From: Azoarcus sp. KH32C
GTDB lineage: Bacteria; Pseudomonadota; Gammaproteobacteria; Burkholderiales; Rhodocyclaceae
Direction: 5' to 3'
Assembly: GCF_000349945.1 (NCBI RefSeq)
Contig: NC_020516.1
Span: forward strand, 4,650,001-4,714,000
Length of the DNA stretch: 64,000 nucleotides
Made by a program: the position numbers and the translations under genes. Positions within the stretch are counted from its first letter, which is position 1, and each line of letters opens with the position of its first letter. This document shows positions 48,002 to 56,146 of the stretch, piece after piece. The notes beneath the pieces are model-generated. The model searched no databases. It was not told where the DNA came from and saw only the letters and a list, made by a program, of their open reading frames with translations.

Positions 48002-48898
48002 ATGAAGCCAGACACCGAAGTCATGCCGGGCGCCGGCATCGAAACCATCGTCGTGCCCCGTGCGAGCGACCTCGGCGGCGGCTTCACGGTGTTGCGTGCG
48101 CTGCCCTCGGCCCAGAAGCGGATGGTCGGCCCCTTCGTCTTCCTCGACCAGATGGGCCCGGTGAAACTCCAGCCCGGCACCGGCCTCGACGTCCGCCCGC
48201 ACCCGCACATCGGGCTGGCGACCGTCACCTATCTCTTCGACGGCGAGATCCTGCACCGCGACAGCCTCGGCAGCGTGCAGCCGATCCGCCCCGGCGAACT
48301 CAACTGGATGACCGCCGGCAGCGGCATCGTCCATTCCGAACGCAGCCCCGTTGCACTCCGCCCCGCGGGCCCTGCGCTCTCCGGCCTGCAGGCCTGGGTC
48401 GCGCTACCGCTAAGTGACGAGGAATGCGCGCCCGACTTCGCCCACCACGGCGCGCACGAGCTGCCGGTCCTCGAAGACGGCGGGCTGCGCATCCGCGTGA
48501 TCGCCGGCGAAGCCTTCGGCGTCCGCTCCCCCGCCGCGACGCGCTCGCCGCTCTTCTATGCCGACGTCGCGCTCGACTCCGGGCAGCAGGTGCAGGTGCC
48601 GCCCGAGCATGAGGAACGCGCGGCCTACATCGTCGAAGGCTCGCTCACGATCGACGGCACGCTCTACCCGGCGGGCCAGCTCGTCGTCTTCCGCCGCGGC
48701 GCCGACATCGTCCTCACCGCCGCCGCGCCGACGCGCCTGATGCTGCTCGGCGGCGAACCGCTCGACGGCCCGCGCTTCGTCTGGTGGAACTTCGTGTCGA
48801 GTTCGCGCGAACGCATCGAAGAAGCCAAGGAAGCGTGGCGCAGCGAACACTTCGCGCCGGTGCCGGGCGAAACGGAACGAATCCCGCTGCCGCAGTGA
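48002..48898 (+). CDS. Pirin family protein
   Basis: The 298-aa double-cupin protein has the pirin metal ligands in the canonical pattern: H67, H69 (RPHPHIG), H111 and E113 (IVHSERS). Bacterial pirins are described as quercetinases or as regulators of metabolic enzymes. It follows the thiol-dioxygenase-like gene by 4 bp and ends 2 bp before the stop of the convergent hydratase gene, leaving no room for a terminator, so transcripts from the two strands may overlap. Confidence 0.9.
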   Translation: MKPDTEVMPGAGIETIVVPRASDLGGGFTVLRALPSAQKRMVGPFVFLDQMGPVKLQPGTGLDVRPHPHIGLATVTYLFDGEILHRDSLGSVQPIRPGELNWMTAGSGIVHSERSPVALRPAGPALSGLQAWVALPLSDEECAPDFAHHGAHELPVLEDGGLRIRVIAGEAFGVRSPAATRSPLFYADVALDSGQQVQVPPEHEERAAYIVEGSLTIDGTLYPAGQLVVFRRGADIVLTAAAPTRLMLLGGEPLDGPRFVWWNFVSSSRERIEEAKEAWRSEHFAPVPGETERIPLPQ

Positions 48899-48900
48899 GC

Positions 48901-49701
48901 TTATGCGCCCCGGAACTCCGGCTTGCGCTTCGCGAGGAAGGCTGTCACCCCTTCGGCAAAATCCTCGGTACCGCCGCAGCGGCCGAAGGCCTCGGCTTCG
49001 CTCTGCAGCTGCGATTCGAGCTTTTGATCGTGCGAGGCCGCGAGCAGGCGCTTGATCTCGCCGTAGGCGAAACGCGGCCCGGACTGCAGGCGCGCGACCA
49101 GCTTGTCGGTCTCGGCGTCCAGCTCCGCCAGCGGCACCACGCGATTGACGAGGTTCAGGCGCTGCGCCTCTGCCGCGTCGAAGCGATCCGCGAGCAGCAT
49201 CAGTTCCATCGCCTTGCGCGCACCGACCACGCGCGGCAGGAAGTAGGTCATACCGCCGTCTGCCGGCAGGCCGATCGCCGAATAGGCCGTCGTGAACTTC
49301 GTGTTGTCCGCGCACACCACGAGGTCGCAGCCCAGCATCATCGACAGCCCGAAACCCGCGCAGGCACCGCGCACCTTCGCAATCACGGGCTGGGGCAGCG
49401 CCTGCAGGATCTCCACCGAGGGATTGATGTACTTCTCGATGAGCGCCCGGAAGGCCACCAGGCGCGCCTGCGGGCCGAGGTGCAATTGCGTCGAGAAATC
49501 CTTCAGGTCGCCACCGGCCATGAAGTGGTCGCCAGCCCCCGTCACCACGACGACATCGACGTCCTTCAGGTCGCGCAACCGGCGCACTTCCGTCAGCAGG
49601 TCCTCCATCATCGGCGTCGACAGGGCGTTGAGCTGTTCGGGACGATTCAACGTGAGCGTCGCGACGCGGTTCGCGACTTCGAGCAATACGGTATTGGCCA
49701 T
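48901..49701 (-). CDS. Enoyl-CoA hydratase/isomerase family protein
   Basis: This 266-aa crotonase-fold protein should hydrate or isomerise an enoyl-CoA in acyl-CoA degradation. The oxyanion-hole segments FMAGGDLKDF and VRGACAGFGLSMMLGCDLVV are present. A glutamate expected in the second catalytic position is replaced in GLPADGGMTYFLPRVVG by aspartate context, so the exact reaction (hydratase or isomerase) is uncertain. AAGGAGA precedes the start. It follows the DUF4442 gene by 21 bp. Confidence 0.9.
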   Translation of the reverse strand: MANTVLLEVANRVATLTLNRPEQLNALSTPMMEDLLTEVRRLRDLKDVDVVVVTGAGDHFMAGGDLKDFSTQLHLGPQARLVAFRALIEKYINPSVEILQALPQPVIAKVRGACAGFGLSMMLGCDLVVCADNTKFTTAYSAIGLPADGGMTYFLPRVVGARKAMELMLLADRFDAAEAQRLNLVNRVVPLAELDAETDKLVARLQSGPRFAYGEIKRLLAASHDQKLESQLQSEAEAFGRCGGTEDFAEGVTAFLAKRKPEFRGA

Positions 49702-49722
49702 GGCGGATGGTCTCCTTATTTT

Positions 49723-50253
49723 CTATCCGGTGCGCCCCTTGTCGGCGCCGCGCTGTTCGATCTTGGCCTTGTAGTATGCCTTCGTCGCAACATAGACGGT
49801 TTTTTCCAGCTCGACATGCGGCTCGCCGTGGCGGTCTCTCAGCACCACGTGGAAGGTGCGTTCGGTCTCGCCCTCCTCCTGCAGCGCCTTGCGCACCGCC
49901 TCGATGTCCTCGTCCGTGACGTGAAAATCCGCGAAGAGATGGCTGCGCCCCGGCCGCCGATAACGGATCTGCCCCGCCTTGTCCCACACGATCACGTCGT
50001 CGCCCAACTGCAGGGCGAGCAGCATCGCGAACATCGGGTCCGCCGCCGCATACAGCGCCCCGCCGAACAAGGCGCCTGCCGGATTCACCGTCCGCCACGA
50101 ATGGCGCAGCATCACGCGGATCGTCTTCAGGTCTTTCGACACGTGGACGACCCGGCCGCCGGTCGCGCGGTAGGAGGGATAGAGGTTGAATCCGATCCGC
50201 AACAGCGCCGCGCGAAAGCGTGGCGGAATACGGTCGAGGATCTTAGGGCGCAT
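49723..50253 (-). CDS. Hotdog-fold protein, DUF4442/PaaI-like
   Basis: The 176-aa protein has the hotdog-fold signature TVNPAGALFGGALYAAADPMFAML, where the Asn/Gly/Asp positions of thioesterases appear, and an N-terminal amphipathic region RPKILDRIPPRFRAALL. DUF4442 proteins are putative acyl-CoA thioesterases of unknown substrate. It is followed by the hydratase gene (21 bp), and a 183-bp palindrome lies upstream. Confidence 0.82.
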   Translation of the reverse strand: MRPKILDRIPPRFRAALLRIGFNLYPSYRATGGRVVHVSKDLKTIRVMLRHSWRTVNPAGALFGGALYAAADPMFAMLLALQLGDDVIVWDKAGQIRYRRPGRSHLFADFHVTDEDIEAVRKALQEEGETERTFHVVLRDRHGEPHVELEKTVYVATKAYYKAKIEQRGADKGRTG

Positions 50254-50304
50254 GATTCCAGAATTCTATGCTTCTATCCGGCCCCCCGACCGCTCATCCC
50301 GCGG

Positions 50305-50487
50305 GTGCGGCGGGTGGGCAGAAGCAGGACTGTCGGGTCGTGCCGAGGGCCGGGTGTGCGACGGGGAAACAAGGCGACGCATGTCTGAGCCCGAAGGGCG
50401 AGTTTGCGTCGCCGCCCCGGCGCACGGCCGGGCCGAGGGAAGCCGAAGGCCACGACCTCCAGTCCTGCTTCTGCCCACCCGCCGCAC
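50305..50487. repeat. 183-bp nested palindrome (REP/MITE-like)
   Basis: A perfect 28-bp inverted repeat (50305-50332 with 50460-50487) encloses a second inverted repeat GGCGACGCA (50373-50381) / TGCGTCGCC (50405-50413) and a central small hairpin GCCC-GAA-GGGC (50389-50399). The intervening segments are also imperfectly complementary. All centres lie within about 3 bp of 50395, so the element could fold into one long cruciform or RNA hairpin. It sits between the thiolase gene and the DUF4442 gene and contains no credible gene; open frames on both strands are products of its symmetry. No other copy occurs in the window as far as I can see. Confidence 0.9.
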
Positions 50488-50512
50488 TCGACGGCCCCGA
50501 ACAAAACAAACG

Positions 50513-51712
50513 TCAAACCCGCTCAAACACCCCCGCCGCCCCCATCCCAGTCCCGATGCACATCGAGATCATCCCGTAACGCAGATTCGCATCCCGCCGC
50601 ATCGCGCTTATCAGCGTCGCGGTGCGGATCGCCCCGGTCGCCCCGAGCGGATGCCCCAATGCAATCGCGCCGCCGAGCGGATTGACCGCCGCCGGGTCGA
50701 GCCCGAGTTGGCCGATCACCGCCAACGCTTGCGCCGCAAAGGCCTCGTTGAGCTCGATCCAGTCGAGCTCGCCCTGCGCGATGCCCCCCGCCTTCAGCGC
50801 CCGCGGAATCGCCTCGATCGGCCCGATGCCCATGATCTGCGGCGGCACGCCGGCGACCGCGTAACTCACGAAGCGCGCGATCGGCGTCACGCCGTAACGC
50901 TTGATTGCCGCCTCGCTCATCAAGAGCACCGCGCCCGCGCCATCCGACATCTGCGAACTATTGCCCGCCGTCACCGCCCCTCGCGCCGCGAACACCGGCT
51001 TCAACTTGCCCAGTGCCTCCAGCGACGCGTCGGCACGCGGCCCCTCGTCGGTGTCCGCGACACGCTCGACGACGCGCACCGTCCCGCCCTCGCCCGGCAC
51101 ATGCGTGCGCACCGTGTACGGGCTGATCTCGTCATGGAAGTAACCCGCCGCGATCGCCGCGCACGCGCGCTGGTTCGACTGCAGCGCGAACGCATCCTGG
51201 TCCTCGCGGCTCACCTTCCACTGCTGCGCCACATTTTCCGCCGTCAGCCCCATGCCGTAGGCAATGCCGATGTTCTCGTGCTTCGCGAAGATCGCGGGGT
51301 TCAGGCTCACCTTGTTGCCCATGATCTGAGGCATCGCGCTCATCGACTCGGTGCCCGCGGCGAGCATCACGTCCGCCTCGCCCAGCCGGATACGCGCGGC
51401 GGCGTCCGCGACCGCCTGCAGCCCGGACGAGCAGAAGCGGTTGATCGTGATCCCCGGCACCGTATCGGGCAGGCCCGCCAGCAGCAGGCCGATGCGCGCG
51501 ACGTTCATGCCCTGCTCGGCCTCCGGCATCGCGCAGCCGACGATCACGTCGCCGATCTCATGCTTTTCCAGCCCCGGCACCTTTGCCACCACCGCCGACA
51601 ACACATGCGCCAGCATGTCGTCCGGCCGCACGCTGCGGAACATGCCGTTCCGCTTCGCGACCGGCGTGCGCGTCGCGGCGACGATGTAGGCTTCCTGAAT
51701 CTGTTTGCTCAT
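50513..51712 (-). CDS. Acetyl-CoA acyltransferase (thiolase), FadA type
   Basis: This thiolase should release acetyl-CoA from 3-ketoacyl-CoA. The 399-aa protein has the nucleophile C94 in NRFCSSGLQA, the acid/base residues in ELNEAFAAQAL and GHPLGATG, and the second cysteine in CIGTGMGAAGVF. GAGGAAA precedes the start. It is 25 bp downstream of the hydroxyacyl-CoA dehydrogenase/hydratase gene, which supplies its substrate, matching the fadN-fadA pair of other bacteria. Confidence 0.94.
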   Translation of the reverse strand: MSKQIQEAYIVAATRTPVAKRNGMFRSVRPDDMLAHVLSAVVAKVPGLEKHEIGDVIVGCAMPEAEQGMNVARIGLLLAGLPDTVPGITINRFCSSGLQAVADAAARIRLGEADVMLAAGTESMSAMPQIMGNKVSLNPAIFAKHENIGIAYGMGLTAENVAQQWKVSREDQDAFALQSNQRACAAIAAGYFHDEISPYTVRTHVPGEGGTVRVVERVADTDEGPRADASLEALGKLKPVFAARGAVTAGNSSQMSDGAGAVLLMSEAAIKRYGVTPIARFVSYAVAGVPPQIMGIGPIEAIPRALKAGGIAQGELDWIELNEAFAAQALAVIGQLGLDPAAVNPLGGAIALGHPLGATGAIRTATLISAMRRDANLRYGMISMCIGTGMGAAGVFERV

Positions 51713-51737
51713 CGCATTTTCCTCATCAGTTCCGAGG

Positions 51738-54119
51738 TTAATTTCTAAGGGGCTTGCCGGTTTCGAGCGTGTGCGCGATGCGCTGCTGCGTCTTCTCCTG
51801 CTTCAGCAGATCGACGAAGAGCGCGCGCTCCACATCGAGAATCCACTCCTCGGACACCCGCGAATTCGTCTCCACCTCGCCGCCGCACAAGGCGGTCGCC
51901 GCGGCCTTCGCGACCTTGTAGTCGTAGGCCGAGATGAAACCGCCCTCGGCCATGTTCACCAGCATCAGCTCGCAGGTCGCGATGCCGTTGCGGCCCGCGA
52001 CCGTCACCGCGCGCTGCACCAGCGGCGGCCGGTAGCCGGATTCGGCGAGCGCCCGCGCCCGCCGGATGCCGACGTACAGGAGCTCCTGTGGATGGAACAG
52101 GATGTCGTCCGAGGGCTTCGCGAAGCCGAGCTGCACGGCCTCCAGCGCGCTCTTCGCGACGGTCGCCATCGCCACCGTCTGGAAGCTCTGCTGGATGTAC
52201 GGGAACACGTCCCCGCCCGCCGCCTTCTGCGCCATGTAGTGCGCCTGCAGCGCCAGCTCCTTGCTGCCGCCGCCCGCCGGGATCAGGCCGACGCCCGCTT
52301 CGACCAAGCCGACGTAGCTCTCCAGCGCCAGCACGCGGTGCGCCGAATGCATCGCGAACTCGCATCCGCCGCCCAGCGCGAGGCCCTGGATCGCCGCGAC
52401 GACCGGCACCTGCGCGTGCTTCAAGGTCATCGACGCACGCTGGAACTTCGCGACCGTGCGCTCCAGCATGTCGAACTGCCCCGCCTTGCAGGCTTCGACG
52501 GCCTGGTACAGGTTCGCGCCGACCGCGAAGGGTACCGGATGCCACAGCACGACGCCGTCGAGATCCCGCTCGGCACGCGCGACCGCTTCCAGCAGGCCGT
52601 CGAGCACCTCGTCGCCGATCGCATGCTGCTTCGACTTGAAGGATAGGATGCCGATCCGCGCGTCCTGGTCGGGGCGCGTCCAGAGGCGAACGCCTTCGTT
52701 CTCCCACAGCGTCTCGCCGCGATCGGACGGCGCTTCGCCCAAGACCTGCTCGGGGTAGAGCTGGCGCTTATAGACCGGCAGCGTCGAACGCGGCTTCAAC
52801 GAATTGGTCGTCGCGGAATACGAACCGGCCGCCTCATGCACGCCGCCGCGCTCGAAGACCCACGCCGGGAGCGGTACCTTGGCCATCGCCCGGCCATGGT
52901 CGATGTCGAGCTTGATCAGCGCCGCGATGTCCGCCCAGCCCGCCGCCTGCCAGGTCTCGAACGGACCCTGCGACCAGCCGAAGCCCCAGCGCATCGCGAG
53001 ATCGATGTCGCGCGCGTTGTCGGCGATGTCGCCCAGATGCACCGCGCAGTAGTGGAAGACGTCGCGGAAGACGGACCACAGGAACTGCGACTCCGGCAGT
53101 TCGCTCGCCGCGAGCAGCGCGAAGCGCTCGACCGGATCCTTCGTCTTCAGGATGCTCTCGACCTCCGACACCACATCTCCCGCACTCAGGCGGTAGCCCT
53201 GCGTCTTCAGGTCCAGCACCTGGATCTGCTTGCCTTCCTTGCGGTAGATCCCCGCACGCGTTTTCTGACCCAACGCGCCCTTCGCGATCAGGGCCTGCAA
53301 CCAGTCCGGCGATTTGAAGTGCGCGTGCCACGGATCGTCGGCCAGCGTCGCCTGCATCGTGCCGATCACATGCGCGAGCGTGTCGAGGCCGACGACGTCT
53401 GCGGTGCGGTAGGTCGCGCTCTTCGGACGGCCGATCAGCGGCCCGGTCAGGCCGTCGACCTCGTCGAAGCCCAGCCCGAGCCGCGCCGTGTGGTGCATCA
53501 CCGCGAGGATCGAGAACACGCCGACGCGGTTCGCGACGAAGTTCGGCGTGTCCTTCGCGCGCACGATCGACTTGCCGAGCCGCGTCGTCAGCCAGCCTTC
53601 GAGCGCATCGAGCATCGCCGCGTCGGTGTCGCGCGTCGCGATCAGCTCGACGAGCGACATGTAGCGCGGCGGGTTGAAGAAGTGGATGCCGCAGAAGCGG
53701 CCGCGCAGCGCTGCGGGCATGCCTTCGGCGAGGGCATTGATCGACAGCCCCGAAGTGTTCGACGCGAAGATCGCGTCCGGGCGGATGAAGGGCGCGACCT
53801 TCTGGTACAGGTCGAGCTTCCACTCCGTCTTCTCGGCGATCGCCTCGATGATCAGATCGCAGTCGCGCAGCTTTTCGAGATCGCTGCCGTAGTTCGCCGC
53901 GTCGATGAAGCCCGCGCGCTCCTTGGTTGCGAGCGGCGCGGGGTCGAGTTTCTTCAGGCCGGCGACGGCCTTGTCGACGATCGCGTTCGGCTTGCCTTCC
54001 TTGGCCGGCAGGTCGAACAGCAGCACCGGCACGTCGGCGTTCGCGCAATGGGCGGCGATCTGCGCCCCCATCACGCCCGCGCCGAGCACAGCGACCTTGC
54101 GGATGATGAAATTGCTCAT
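51738..54119 (-). CDS. 3-hydroxyacyl-CoA dehydrogenase/enoyl-CoA hydratase, FadN type
   Basis: The 793-aa bifunctional enzyme has the dehydrogenase first: NAD-binding VAVLGAGVMGAQIAAHCA at the N-terminus, ASNTSGLSI and IHFFNPPRYMSLVEL, then the helical dehydrogenase C-domains, and a crotonase-type hydratase in the last third (VVAAIQGLALGGGCEFAMH, EAGVGLIPAGGG). This is the order of B. subtilis FadN, reversed from FadB/FadJ. The ribosome site is GGAGG. It is coupled to the downstream thiolase. Confidence 0.93.
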   Translation of the reverse strand: MSNFIIRKVAVLGAGVMGAQIAAHCANADVPVLLFDLPAKEGKPNAIVDKAVAGLKKLDPAPLATKERAGFIDAANYGSDLEKLRDCDLIIEAIAEKTEWKLDLYQKVAPFIRPDAIFASNTSGLSINALAEGMPAALRGRFCGIHFFNPPRYMSLVELIATRDTDAAMLDALEGWLTTRLGKSIVRAKDTPNFVANRVGVFSILAVMHHTARLGLGFDEVDGLTGPLIGRPKSATYRTADVVGLDTLAHVIGTMQATLADDPWHAHFKSPDWLQALIAKGALGQKTRAGIYRKEGKQIQVLDLKTQGYRLSAGDVVSEVESILKTKDPVERFALLAASELPESQFLWSVFRDVFHYCAVHLGDIADNARDIDLAMRWGFGWSQGPFETWQAAGWADIAALIKLDIDHGRAMAKVPLPAWVFERGGVHEAAGSYSATTNSLKPRSTLPVYKRQLYPEQVLGEAPSDRGETLWENEGVRLWTRPDQDARIGILSFKSKQHAIGDEVLDGLLEAVARAERDLDGVVLWHPVPFAVGANLYQAVEACKAGQFDMLERTVAKFQRASMTLKHAQVPVVAAIQGLALGGGCEFAMHSAHRVLALESYVGLVEAGVGLIPAGGGSKELALQAHYMAQKAAGGDVFPYIQQSFQTVAMATVAKSALEAVQLGFAKPSDDILFHPQELLYVGIRRARALAESGYRPPLVQRAVTVAGRNGIATCELMLVNMAEGGFISAYDYKVAKAAATALCGGEVETNSRVSEEWILDVERALFVDLLKQEKTQQRIAHTLETGKPLRN

Positions 54120-54209
54120 GCCAATCCTCCGGTTTCCGGATCAATCATTTGTCATAATCCCGAAACGAACACCGCCCCGGGCACTCCCCTTTCTTTTTAG
54201 CGGATCAAA

Positions 54210-54257
54210 CCGGCATTTGCCGGCAAGGCGGGCGGCATCCCGTCGAACGCCGCCCGC
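54210..54257 (-). terminator. Double hairpin downstream of fadL
   Basis: Starting 16 bp after the fadL stop, GCGGGCGGC/GCCGCCCGC (54249-54257 with 54228-54236, loop of 12) is followed by CCGGCA-TT-TGCCGG (54210-54223). No clean T-tract follows, although a T/A-rich patch lies just beyond. It probably ends the fadL transcript before the fadN promoter. Confidence 0.55.
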
Positions 54258-54272
54258 GGTGCGATGCGCGGA

Positions 54273-55580
54273 TCAGAACGCCATCGAGTACTGTGCGCCA
54301 AGGATCCAGACGTTCGAGTCGTACTCGCCCCTCACACGGCCACGGCCGGCGGCGGTCTGGTCGTTGTCGATCTTCGTGTCCGGCAAGTAGAGATAGGCGA
54401 CACCCAGATCCAGCGTATTGCTCTTGCTGACCTTCCACTGGCCGCCGAAGGTGAGCCAGGTGCGGTCGTTGTCCGGCAGCGACACGAGACGGGTATCCTT
54501 GTCCTTCACCGGCGTCTGGTCCCACGCGAAGCCGAACTTCAGCTTCCACGCATCGTTGAGCTGGTAGTTCATGCCCAGCGCGACGCGCCAGGTGTCGCGG
54601 AAGTCAGTGTCGAGCGTCTGCGCGGTCGTGCCGGCGCCCGGGCCGGAAGTGCGCCTGATATCGAGCTTCTTGATGCTGCTCCAGCCGGTGCGCGAGATGT
54701 CGCCGAGCATCTCCCAGCGCTCGTCGAGCTTCTGCGACACGCTGACGATGAAGGTGTCGGGCAGTTCGACGTCGACCTTCGCCTTGCTCGAATTGGCCGC
54801 ATTGACCAGCGCATTCGGGCCCGTCGCGGTGATGTCGCCCTCGGCGTGATGCTCGACGCTGGAACGATAGGACAGGCCGAGCTTCATCGTCGGGTTCAGC
54901 GTGAACAGCGCGCCGACGTTCCAGCCCCAGGCGTCGGAATCGACGTCGAGCTTGGCCTTCGTCGCGTTCAGCCCGGGAATGCCGGTCAGCGCCGTCGGCA
55001 GCACGGTCGCGATCCGCGTGTAGGTCGCCTCCAGTCGCTGCCAGCTGACGCCGGCGCCGATCGAGACCTTGTCGTTGATGCGATAGGCGACCGACGGGTT
55101 GACGTTGAAGGTCTTGAGATCGAACTTCAGCGCCTGCGCGCGGCCCACCCAGTCGTCGTCGTACTCGGTGACCAGCCCGAAGGGTGCGCCGAAGCCGACG
55201 CCAGCGTAGAGGTCCTTGGTCAGCGCCCACGACAGGTAGCCGTTCGGGATCACGCCCCAGGAGCCGGCGTCGCCGCCGTCCCCGCCGGTGGTCGGGATCG
55301 CCGGCGCGTTCAGGATGGTGCTGCCCTTGTTCTTGAACTCGAAGCTCGGCTTGACCGCGGCCACGCCGACCGAAATCTCCCGCTCCTTCAACTGCGTCAT
55401 CCCTGCCGGGTTGAAGTAGATCGTGCTCGCATTCTCCGCCACGGCCGCTGAACCGGCGTAGGCGTTGCCGATGCCGCTCGCGTTCTGTTCGAGCAGCTGG
55501 AAACCCGCGGCCGAAGCTGAGCCGGAGGCCATCGCCAGCAGGGCGAACGGAAGCAGGCGGGCAATCGTGGTCTTGTTCAT
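54273..55580 (-). CDS. fadL: Long-chain fatty acid outer-membrane transporter, FadL family
   Basis: This 435-aa outer-membrane beta-barrel should import long-chain fatty acids or other hydrophobic compounds. The start MNKTTIARLLPF (55580) gives a signal peptide ending ASA, followed by the family N-terminus AGFQLLEQNASGIGNAYAGSAAVAENASTIYFNPAGM, here split across two segments. The C-terminus ends with an aromatic-rich strand and terminal Phe (GAQYSMAF), typical for barrel assembly. GAGGAG and AGAGGT lie upstream. It is flanked by acyl-CoA metabolism genes; related barrels can also carry aromatic hydrocarbons. Confidence 0.92.
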   Translation of the reverse strand: MNKTTIARLLPFALLAMASGSASAAGFQLLEQNASGIGNAYAGSAAVAENASTIYFNPAGMTQLKEREISVGVAAVKPSFEFKNKGSTILNAPAIPTTGGDGGDAGSWGVIPNGYLSWALTKDLYAGVGFGAPFGLVTEYDDDWVGRAQALKFDLKTFNVNPSVAYRINDKVSIGAGVSWQRLEATYTRIATVLPTALTGIPGLNATKAKLDVDSDAWGWNVGALFTLNPTMKLGLSYRSSVEHHAEGDITATGPNALVNAANSSKAKVDVELPDTFIVSVSQKLDERWEMLGDISRTGWSSIKKLDIRRTSGPGAGTTAQTLDTDFRDTWRVALGMNYQLNDAWKLKFGFAWDQTPVKDKDTRLVSLPDNDRTWLTFGGQWKVSKSNTLDLGVAYLYLPDTKIDNDQTAAGRGRVRGEYDSNVWILGAQYSMAF

Positions 55581-55717
55581 ACCTCTAGTCTCCTCATGCA
55601 TTGAGTGTGCATCGTCGGCGCGAATTATCCCGGCCCATCCAGCGGCAGTCCGGGTCCTGCGGCGGCCTTCGGCGCCTCGAAGACCGCATCTTTACATATG
55701 TCGATTGCCTGAGGGTT

Positions 55718-56125
55718 TCACGCCTCCGGAATCGGGCGTTTGCGTCCCTTGTCGTCGAGCGCGACGTAGGTCAGCGTCGCCTCGGTCACCTTCACGACCA
55801 CCGGGTTCTCGGGGTCGCGTTCGGCGTATACCTCGACGTCCACAGTGATTGAAGTGCGGCCGATCGACACGACCTCGGCATAAAAACTTACAAGATCGCC
55901 GACCGACACCGGCTGCTTGAAGGTGAAGGCATTCACCGCGACCGTCGCGACGCGGCAGCGCGCGCGGCGGTGCGCGGGAATCGCGCCGGCGATGTCGACC
56001 ATCGACATGATCCAGCCGCCGAACACGTCGCCGGCGGGGTTCACGTCGGCCGGCATCGGCATCACGCGCAGCGCAGGCTGCTTGTGCTCGGGGAGTTTCA
56101 CGGGGATTTCTTCGGCTTCGGACAT
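55718..56125 (-). CDS. Acyl-CoA thioesterase, YciA-like hotdog
   Basis: The 135-aa protein has the hotdog thioesterase signature NPAGDVFGGWIMSMVDIAGA and the segment VAVNAFTFKQPVSVGDLV. It should hydrolyse acyl-CoAs and relieve CoA trapping during beta-oxidation. It is 21 bp downstream of the FadJ-type gene on the same strand and so likely the last gene of the fad operon; 137 bp separate it from fadL. Confidence 0.9.
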   Translation of the reverse strand: MSEAEEIPVKLPEHKQPALRVMPMPADVNPAGDVFGGWIMSMVDIAGAIPAHRRARCRVATVAVNAFTFKQPVSVGDLVSFYAEVVSIGRTSITVDVEVYAERDPENPVVVKVTEATLTYVALDDKGRKRPIPEA

Positions 56126-56146
56126 TGTGTCTCTCGTCTCTCGGGG

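Noticed and set aside
50266..50579. Several 70-100-codon open frames on both strands in the palindrome
   Set aside because: They arise from the symmetry of the repeat and GC-rich sequence; none has a ribosome site or known domain.
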